Below are positions 1 to 5,017 of a stretch of 5,912 nucleotides of DNA, one piece after another; positions within the stretch are counted from its first letter, which is position 1, and each line of letters starts with the position of its first letter. Under the pieces are notes generated by a model. It saw only the letters and a program-made list of their open reading frames with translations, did not search any database and was not told where the DNA came from. Source of the DNA: Thermoplasmata archaeon (GTDB lineage: Archaea; Thermoplasmatota; Thermoplasmata; Thermoplasmatales; Thermoplasmataceae); the NCBI GenBank assembly GCA_021850835.1, contig JAJZKS010000116.1, forward strand, positions 1 to 5,912, given 5' to 3'. A program made the translations under genes and the position numbers.

Positions 1-1496
1 ATGCATATCTCATTACAGACAGGAATTTTGCTGGCTCTGACACACTGGCAACTGCAAAGATCCTTTCCGCGCTCGTACGCAAGCTGAAGCCTGATCTAGT
101 TCTCACAGGCAAGTATTCATTGGATGGTGAGACTGCACAGGTCCCCCCTGAGATTGCAGTTTTTTCCGGGTACGCTTTCAAGTCATCAATTTCTAAAATA
201 GAGGCAGGGGAAAAGGAAGGAACACTCAAGGTTGAGCATGAGAATGAGAGGGGAACCGAGGTTTACACCATTCCGCTGCCAGCTGTCCTATCTGTGAGCG
301 AGAAGATCAACAGGGCCAGGGCCGTGAAGCCGGACGAACCTGACAGGACAGAACTGGTGAAGGAAATGAACTCCTCTGATCTTGGCCTCACAATAAAAGG
401 TAGCGAGTACAGCCCCACTGTTGTTACAGGGACTTCAAGCCTGGAGAGTACCAGGAAGGTGGAAATGATTCCCTTTGACGAAAGTGCCTACCTAAAGGTT
501 TATGAAATCATAATGCAGCACAGGAAGCGTGGCGGCCACAGTGAGAAGATATCCCTCAGGGCGCCGGATGAAAACGCCCCAATAATCCTTGGTGTTGCCC
601 TCGATGAACCTTCCCTTGGTGAAGAAGTTTCAACCAAGATTTCTCAGCTTGCGGATAACCACAGCCTCCTTGCAGTGGTTTTCGGGAACATTGACCCGTC
701 CAGGGCCAAATTGGTAGGGCATGAGTATTACTTCTATGATACACGCAGCGTTGAGGCATTCACTGATGCACTCACCGATTTTATTAAGGAGAAAAAGCCG
801 CGGTATGTGGTCTTCCCGTCTACTGTGAAAGGCAGGGAAGCAGCAGGTACCATTGCTGCAAGACTTGAGGCCGGGCTGACTGCCGACTGCGTTGATCTGG
901 AGATACGGGACTCGAGGCTCATCCAGTATAAACCGGCATTTGGTGGCGGCATAATCGCGGAAATCTATTCAAAGACGGAACCGCAGATGACAACTGTCAG
1001 GCCGGGAATGTTCACAGCCATTCCCCCCTCAAAGCCTCCAAGAGTTTTCGACATTGAGTACTCGCCGAGTACCTTGTACCAGAAGCACGAGGAGAATCCG
1101 GTTCCACCCCAGTACGTGCCCCTTGGATCCAGGGATGTTGTTGTGGGATTCGGCAGGGGCGTGAAAAAGAGGGAAGAAGTCAACGAACTGTTAGAACTTG
1201 CAAATCTGCTTGATGCTTCTCTGGGTGCCACCCGGCCACTAGTGGATATGAATTTCATCCCAAGGCAGCAGCAGATAGGCCTTACTGGTGTATCAATTTC
1301 GCCAGGAGTCTATCTTGACCTTGGCATATCGGGCCAGGCAAACCATGTGGTGGGCATAAGGTACGCTGGAAAGATAATATCGGTGAACTCTGATGCTAAT
1401 GCGCCAATATTCCAGTTTTCCGACTATGGGATAGTGGCAGACCTCCATGAATTTGTGGAAGGATTCACAAAGTTACTGGAAACTCAAAAGCGTTAA
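1..1496 (+). CDS. Electron transfer flavoprotein, beta-alpha fusion (3' part, N-terminus outside window)
   Basis: The frame is open from the window edge (first full codon at 3) to TAA at 1494-1496, giving 497 visible residues. The TTG at 120 is not a start, because the residues before it already read as ETF beta (AGSDTLATA, then PDLVLTGKYSLDGETAQV around 31-47). Residues 1 to about 160 are the ETF beta C-terminal half, ending in the usual SSDLGL and SPTVV tail. After a short linker, about 190-497 is a full-length ETF alpha: an N-terminal Rossmann-like domain, then the FAD domain with GRG (384-386), ATRPLVD (409-415), QIGLTG (424-429), GISGQANH (441-448) and NSDANAPIF (462-470). Beta and alpha are normally separate proteins that form an FAD-binding heterodimer passing electrons from dehydrogenases to a quinone reductase or ferredoxin; here they are one chain. 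Roughly 100 beta residues are missing upstream. The DGETAQV segment resembles FixA-type beta subunits, so bifurcation is possible but unproven. Confidence 0.93.
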   Translation, partial: AYLITDRNFAGSDTLATAKILSALVRKLKPDLVLTGKYSLDGETAQVPPEIAVFSGYAFKSSISKIEAGEKEGTLKVEHENERGTEVYTIPLPAVLSVSEKINRARAVKPDEPDRTELVKEMNSSDLGLTIKGSEYSPTVVTGTSSLESTRKVEMIPFDESAYLKVYEIIMQHRKRGGHSEKISLRAPDENAPIILGVALDEPSLGEEVSTKISQLADNHSLLAVVFGNIDPSRAKLVGHEYYFYDTRSVEAFTDALTDFIKEKKPRYVVFPSTVKGREAAGTIAARLEAGLTADCVDLEIRDSRLIQYKPAFGGGIIAEIYSKTEPQMTTVRPGMFTAIPPSKPPRVFDIEYSPSTLYQKHEENPVPPQYVPLGSRDVVVGFGRGVKKREEVNELLELANLLDASLGATRPLVDMNFIPRQQQIGLTGVSISPGVYLDLGISGQANHVVGIRYAGKIISVNSDANAPIFQFSDYGIVADLHEFVEGFTKLLETQKR

Positions 1497-1497
1497 G

Positions 1498-2535
1498 TCA
1501 ATAGCGGTAGACAAAAATGTACTCGTGCTTGAAGACGTAGAAGCCGGATTTCAATGCGCGGTACCTCCACAGGTTTTCAGAATTCCTTTTGGCCCTGGTG
1601 TTCTGGATATCCTTGACTATAATACCCCTTAGTTTGAGGCCCAGGCTGGAGAGGGCGTCCATACTCTTGAATCCAAGAGGAATTACCTCACCCTTCCGGT
1701 AGACATCACCTATAACCAGTGCAATATGGCTTTCCTCAGCCATGGCTGGAAGGAACCCCTTGGCCAGCCTTGCCAGCTTTTCTGTGAAATCATCCACATC
1801 ATGGGCCATGGAAAGGTCCCTAGGGTTCTCAGAGAATTTTATTATATCCCAGTAGGGGGGATGCAAAATGGCAAGCTTGAACCCAGGTATTCCTTCATTT
1901 TTCACAAATCCAGGGAAATTGAAGTCCATTGAATCGCAGTTTTCCAGCACGACCCGGGAGAGTTCCCTTTCAGATGCAACCTTCAAAATGGCTGATGTTT
2001 TGTTGTAAACCTCCTGGTTAAGTTCCACCCCCAATGCATTTCTTCCAAGTTTCATGGCCTCAAGGAGTGTTGTCCCCGAACCAGAAAATGGGTCCAAAAC
2101 CCAGTCTCCCGGGCCTGTGTATCTGGAAATGAGCTGAAATGGAATCTGAGGAATGAAGTTCCCCCAGTACCAGGCTTTGTGCTGCCCTTCTTTTGCTCTT
2201 GCGCCAAAATTCCAGAGGCTGTCTGTGATGATATGATCGTATCCTTTCCAGAGATTGAGGTTAATGGCTTCCCCCTCAGCTTCAGAAAAGCTCATCAGGC
2301 CATTCCTAAGGTTCTTGGCATAATACCTTGCCCTCTCAATTGTTCTTGATGACAGGATCTGCCCAATTTCCCTGTCTATGGCTACCCTGGTAATCCTGTC
2401 AAGCTGCTCCAGGTTAGCAGGCCCAACCTTCCTGAATTTGTCCTTGACAAGTTGTAATGAATCCTCCTGGAGGGCTTCCCTGCACAACTGATCGAGAAGT
2501 TCCAATATGCTGGATCCCTGTTCTGATTCAACCAA
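1498..2535 (-). CDS. Orphan DNA methyltransferase, N6-adenine/N4-cytosine type
   Basis: A 345-residue AdoMet-dependent methyltransferase. Motif I is DPFSGSGTT (148-156), followed by an acidic motif II residue (E171 in GVELN), a probable motif III acid (D201) and the catalytic motif IV HPPYW (225-229). Further conserved-looking blocks are WGNFIPQIP (124-132), LVIGDVYR (273-280) and the terminal HEYIFVYR. The I-then-IV order and HPPY match, from memory, a widespread COG0863-like family usually annotated as DNA methylase; exocyclic amino methylation of A or C is the expected reaction. Residues 1-105 form a mostly helical extension of unknown role. The start is TTG at 2535: no ATG occurs before codon 81, a stop lies in frame upstream, and AAAGGT sits just before it. 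No restriction endonuclase lies beside it in the window, so it looks like an orphan. A structured-RNA substrate cannot be excluded. Its TGA is one base from the ETF stop. Confidence 0.85.
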   Translation of the reverse strand: MVESEQGSSILELLDQLCREALQEDSLQLVKDKFRKVGPANLEQLDRITRVAIDREIGQILSSRTIERARYYAKNLRNGLMSFSEAEGEAINLNLWKGYDHIITDSLWNFGARAKEGQHKAWYWGNFIPQIPFQLISRYTGPGDWVLDPFSGSGTTLLEAMKLGRNALGVELNQEVYNKTSAILKVASERELSRVVLENCDSMDFNFPGFVKNEGIPGFKLAILHPPYWDIIKFSENPRDLSMAHDVDDFTEKLARLAKGFLPAMAEESHIALVIGDVYRKGEVIPLGFKSMDALSSLGLKLRGIIVKDIQNTRAKRNSENLWRYRALKSGFYVFKHEYIFVYRY

Positions 2536-2598
2536 GATTGAGACCTTTGGAAGGAATACCTTTGAAATGCCTTAAATTTTCCCCACTTGAAAAGGTCT
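2536..2598 (-). promoter_or_regulatory. Intergenic promoter region of the methyltransferase gene
   Basis: This 63 bp gap separates the cyclase stop from the methyltransferase TTG. On the minus strand an AT-rich TATA-like box (AAAATTTAAG, 2580-2571) lies about 40 bases before the start, which would place transcription initiation near 2549 and leave a leader of roughly 14 bases carrying a weak AAAGGT ribosome-binding candidate. The heptamer CAAAGGT occurs twice, at 2564-2558 and 2549-2543, 15 bases apart; this may be chance or an operator-like direct repeat. Promoter assignment is inferred from archaeal spacing only. Confidence 0.4.
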
Positions 2599-3192
2599 TT
2601 ACCTGAGTACAGCCCTGCATGGGCCGCCGTCCAGATCCAGCTTCATGGGTAGGCAAACCAGTTCGTACTTGCCAGGATTTACTTCCTGAAGGGACAGGCC
2701 TTCAAGTATAACCACCGAATTTCCAAGGAGTTTTTTGTGAACTGGCATCCCCTCTGTGCCGAACTGTTCTATGGACAGGTAGTCCAGCCCTACCAGGTCC
2801 AGTTTCATGCTGGCCATCTTCTCTGCAGCATCCATTGCTATGTAACAGAAGTCAGTCCTGAATTCACCGCCATACATTCCGGAATTCTTTGACCTGATTA
2901 GGAGGCGCTTCTCGGTGTTATCTGGTATATCTGCTGCGTGAACAGCATCGCCTGTTACATTTATGACAGTGGCAGGGCCATTCAGCCTTGAAAGGGGGAT
3001 GCTGGAAAGTTTAACTCCGTCACTCATTGCATGGAAAGGGGCATCAATATGTGTACCGGTATGGGTCTCAAGCAACAACCGCGTAATGTGCACCCCATCT
3101 TTTTCATGGGTCTTGTAATCATAAATCTCCAGCCTGGCGTCGCCAGGGTATGTTATGAGCCTACTGTCCAGAGGCAGGGAAATATCAATCAT
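2599..3192 (-). CDS. Cyclase-family metal-dependent hydrolase (kynurenine formamidase-like)
   Basis: A 197-residue protein of the cyclase/KynB family, close to the usual 200-210 residues. The metal-binding signature HTGTHIDAPFH spans 44-54 (H44, H48, D50, H54). Other family blocks are YPGD (15-18), GLDYLSIEQFG (135-145), MPVHKKLLG (149-157, H152), VILEG (161-165, E164) and a C-terminal LPMKLDLDGGPCRAVLR. KynB enzymes hydrolyse N-formylkynurenine in tryptophan breakdown, but the family also includes isatin hydrolases and others, and no kynurenine pathway gene is visible here, so the substrate is unknown. ATG at 3190-3192 overlaps the nob1 stop as ATGA, implying translational coupling; a GGAGGG (3211-3206) lies 13 bases before the ATG, rather far for a standard Shine-Dalgarno. 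Fold and metal site are confident; the exact reaction is not. Confidence 0.88.
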   Translation of the reverse strand: MIDISLPLDSRLITYPGDARLEIYDYKTHEKDGVHITRLLLETHTGTHIDAPFHAMSDGVKLSSIPLSRLNGPATVINVTGDAVHAADIPDNTEKRLLIRSKNSGMYGGEFRTDFCYIAMDAAEKMASMKLDLVGLDYLSIEQFGTEGMPVHKKLLGNSVVILEGLSLQEVNPGKYELVCLPMKLDLDGGPCRAVLR

Positions 3193-3692
3193 GAGGAACC
3201 AGTATCCCTCCGGTTATAACTCTTTGCGATCCTCCTCACTTCGTGCCCGCATACAGGGCATTCTCTGATGTGCGTGCTGAACCTCTTCTCGCATCCAGTG
3301 CACTTGAACTGCCATTTCACCTCCCTGGAGATAGGCTTAAGATCCGCTCCAAGAAATTTCAAGCCAAGCCTGGAGGCGACATTCTCAATCGCAAAGTCGT
3401 CCGTAACAATGGTTCCCCCAAGTTCAAATGCAACGGCTACCACATCAATGTCAGTGAGGCTCAGTTTCTCGAGGTCCCCGGTCTCCCCTGCTGCATCCTT
3501 GACACGAGAAATGCTGGAGCCAAGGGGCTGGACAACTTTGAGGTTTCCCTGCTGCCATTCCATGTTTCTGGCTATCTTGCCCAGCCGGATCTCGTCCAAA
3601 ACTGATTCAGGCACAACAAGATTTTCCTGGTTGAGGTTGAATTTCCTCGAAAGAATCGCAGAAGTATCCATTACAAATATTTCAGTGGTCAA
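3189..3692 (-). CDS. nob1: Nob1-like rRNA maturation endonuclease (PIN domain plus zinc ribbon)
   Basis: A 167-residue protein with a PIN nuclease domain (about 4-113) and a C-terminal zinc ribbon. Candidate metal-binding acids of the PIN active site are D9 (in MDTSAIL), E34, D81/D83 (in LTDIDVVAVA) and D98/D99 (in IVTDDFAIENVA). The ribbon uses C131-x-x-C134 and C145-x-x-C148. This order, the length and the KPISREVKWQFKC junction fit archaeal Nob1, which cleaves precursor 16S rRNA at its mature 3' end (site D) during late 30S assembly. The start is TTG at 3692: the only nearby ATG is codon 8, which would delete the first beta strand carrying the catalytic Asp, and no ATG, GTG or TTG lies in frame upstream before the citrate synthase stop. 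No Shine-Dalgarno is evident. It lies 27 bases after citrate synthase and overlaps the cyclase gene by 4 bases. A VapC-type toxin is unlikely given the zinc ribbon and absence of an antitoxin. Confidence 0.9.
   Translation of the reverse strand: MTTEIFVMDTSAILSRKFNLNQENLVVPESVLDEIRLGKIARNMEWQQGNLKVVQPLGSSISRVKDAAGETGDLEKLSLTDIDVVAVAFELGGTIVTDDFAIENVASRLGLKFLGADLKPISREVKWQFKCTGCEKRFSTHIRECPVCGHEVRRIAKSYNRRDTGSS
3194..3211 (-). promoter_or_regulatory. Candidate ribosome-binding site for the cyclase gene, inside the nob1 3' end
   Basis: On the minus strand GGAGGG (3211-3206) lies within the last nob1 codons, 13 bases before the cyclase ATG. It could base-pair with the 16S rRNA 3' end, but the spacing is longer than the usual 5-9 bases, so termination-reinitiation at the ATGA overlap may matter more. 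The sequence also encodes part of Nob1 (RRDTG region), so coding constraint could explain it. Confidence 0.35.
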
Positions 3693-3719
3693 TTCAAAAT
3701 AAGAAATGGATTTGGGATT

Positions 3720-4871
3720 TTATTCCCTTTCATTCATGGGTGTATATTTTCTCGGACCCTTTTCACCCACATAAAGTGCTTTTGGCCTGAAGAGCCTGTT
3801 GTCCTTGACATATTCAAGGGATCTGGCTACCCAGCCTGAAGCCCTGCTCACTGCAAAGATTGGCGTGAATATCTCAGGGTTGAAACCGATGGAATAGTAC
3901 ATCAAGCCCGAGTAGAAGTCTACATTGGGGAAGATCCCCTTTGATCCGAGCTTTGAGATCATGACCTCCTCAATCTTATTTGCGGCATAGAAGAGCTCTT
4001 CCTTGCCATGTGCCATTGTAACCTGTTCAGCGAACTGCTTCAGGATCCTTGCCCTTGGGTCGTATACCTTATACACCCTGTGGCCGAAACCCATGATCTT
4101 CTCCTTCCTATCAACCATGCCGCCAATGACCTTCTCTGCGTTCTCTGGCGTACCGACTTTCTGAATCAGCGCCAGTGCCCTCTCATTTGCCCCGCCATGG
4201 AGGGGGCCCTTAAGGGTTGAAATGGCAGATGTTATTGTTGAATACATGTCAGAGAGAGTGGAAATGGTCAGCATGCCTGAAAATGTGGAGGCATTCATTC
4301 CATGGTCGGCATGGAGAATCAGGGCGGCGTCAAGCATCTTTGCTTCAATGGTGCTTGGCTTCCTGCCAAGCGAACCATAGAAGAAATTTGATGAATATGA
4401 AAGATCATTGTCCGGGGCAAGTATCTTCTGGCCCTCATGTGCCCTGTTAATTGCCGCAACAATTGTTGGTATCTTAGCAATGATCTCTACCCCAAGCTCT
4501 TCCTGCACTTCAGTGTCGGGCTCCACTGTCCTGCTGTCCTTTGCGCCGATATATGATACGACAGTCCTGAGGGCGGACATTGGGTGAGCCTTCTTGGAAA
4601 TTTCCTGGATTAGATCGAGTTCATCCTTCAGCAGGACCTGGTGTTTCTTCAACCTGGAAATGAAATCCCCATACTCCTTCTTGGTCGGGAGATTGCCATA
4701 TAGAAGCAGGTACGAAACTTCCTCGAAATTTGACTGCTCCACGAGGGTACCTATGTCGTATCCCCTGTAAACAAGTCTTCCTTCAACGCCATCGACAAAG
4801 CCAATCTTTGTTTCGGCCGCAATTACGCCTTCAAGTCCTCTCGAAAATTGAACTTCATGTGTCTCAGCCAT
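3720..4871 (-). CDS. gltA: Citrate synthase
   Basis: A complete 383-residue type I-like citrate synthase of the short archaeal/Gram-positive form, almost exactly the length of the Thermoplasma enzyme. It condenses acetyl-CoA and oxaloacetate to citrate in the cytoplasm. Active-site elements are all present: HADHGMNAS (187-195), the enolising His in GPLHGGANE (H225), the oxaloacetate-binding GFGHRVYK (H264, R265), the catalytic Asp in PNVDFYSG (D318) and the arginine of SRASGW (R344). The N-terminus contains the family's GLEGVIAAETKI and VEGRLVYRGYDI blocks. ATG at 4869-4871 gives the expected length. 2-Methylcitrate synthase is a close paralogue that cannot be separated from citrate synthase by eye, but no prpB/prpD-like neighbours are visible. 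The gene is followed after 27 bases by nob1 on the same strand. Confidence 0.95.
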   Translation of the reverse strand: MAETHEVQFSRGLEGVIAAETKIGFVDGVEGRLVYRGYDIGTLVEQSNFEEVSYLLLYGNLPTKKEYGDFISRLKKHQVLLKDELDLIQEISKKAHPMSALRTVVSYIGAKDSRTVEPDTEVQEELGVEIIAKIPTIVAAINRAHEGQKILAPDNDLSYSSNFFYGSLGRKPSTIEAKMLDAALILHADHGMNASTFSGMLTISTLSDMYSTITSAISTLKGPLHGGANERALALIQKVGTPENAEKVIGGMVDRKEKIMGFGHRVYKVYDPRARILKQFAEQVTMAHGKEELFYAANKIEEVMISKLGSKGIFPNVDFYSGLMYYSIGFNPEIFTPIFAVSRASGWVARSLEYVKDNRLFRPKALYVGEKGPRKYTPMNERE

Positions 4872-4920
4872 AATATACGCCTGTTTCTCTAGAAGCCCTT
4901 CTCAGCTAATTAATGTTTAG
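4872..4920 (-). promoter_or_regulatory. Candidate promoter and leader of citrate synthase
   Basis: On the minus strand, CATTAATTAG (4915-4906) is a TATA-like box centred about 40 bases before the ATG, predicting initiation near 4885 and a short leader of about 13 bases without a strong Shine-Dalgarno. A 12-base imperfect dyad (AGAAGGGCTTCT, 4902-4891) lies between the box and the start and could bind a regulator. A second AT-rich block, GAATATATC (4944-4936), lies about 70 bases upstream and is the alternative box. Assignment rests on spacing and composition only. Confidence 0.4.
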
Positions 4921-4976
4921 ACTTTTTTCCCTTAAGATATATTCAGGGGAAAGCACAGCTTTAACTGATTTAAAGG

Positions 4977-4996
4977 AAATATTTGATAAAAATATT
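4977..4996 (-). terminator. AT-rich hairpin with oligo-T, candidate terminator of the surface-protein gene
   Basis: A perfect 7 bp inverted repeat, AATATTT (4978-4984) and AAATATT (4990-4996), is separated by 5 bases. In the surface-protein transcript it includes a run of five U (4992-4988), about 25 bases after the TAG. Archaeal termination mostly depends on oligo-T tracts, and this is the only such tract near the stop. The stem is all A-T and therefore weak, so the T-run may be the working part. Confidence 0.4.
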
Positions 4997-5017
4997 GGCT
5001 GGAGTGGCGTTCAGGCA

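Noticed and set aside
120..122. TTG as the start of the ETF gene
   Set aside because: The frame continues upstream to the window edge and encodes conserved ETF beta residues, so the gene is truncated by the window rather than starting here.
556..1258. Minus-strand open frames inside the ETF gene
   Set aside because: The sense frame is strongly supported by ETF motifs throughout; the antisense products show no domain.
1498..2535. New restriction or BREX/DISARM-like defence locus around the methyltransferase
   Set aside because: Its neighbours are housekeeping genes; no nuclease, helicase, ATPase or phosphatase partner is visible in the window.
3189..3692. VapC toxin of a toxin-antitoxin system
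   Set aside because: A PIN domain alone would allow it, but the C-terminal four-cysteine zinc ribbon and missing antitoxin gene point to Nob1.
3268..3702. Long open frames on the plus strand opposite nob1
   Set aside because: They lie antisense to a well-supported gene, have no recognisable domain and read as shadows of its codon pattern.
4008..4450. Plus-strand open frames opposite citrate synthase
   Set aside because: Low-complexity, Cys/His/Trp-rich translations without family features, fully inside the citrate synthase gene.
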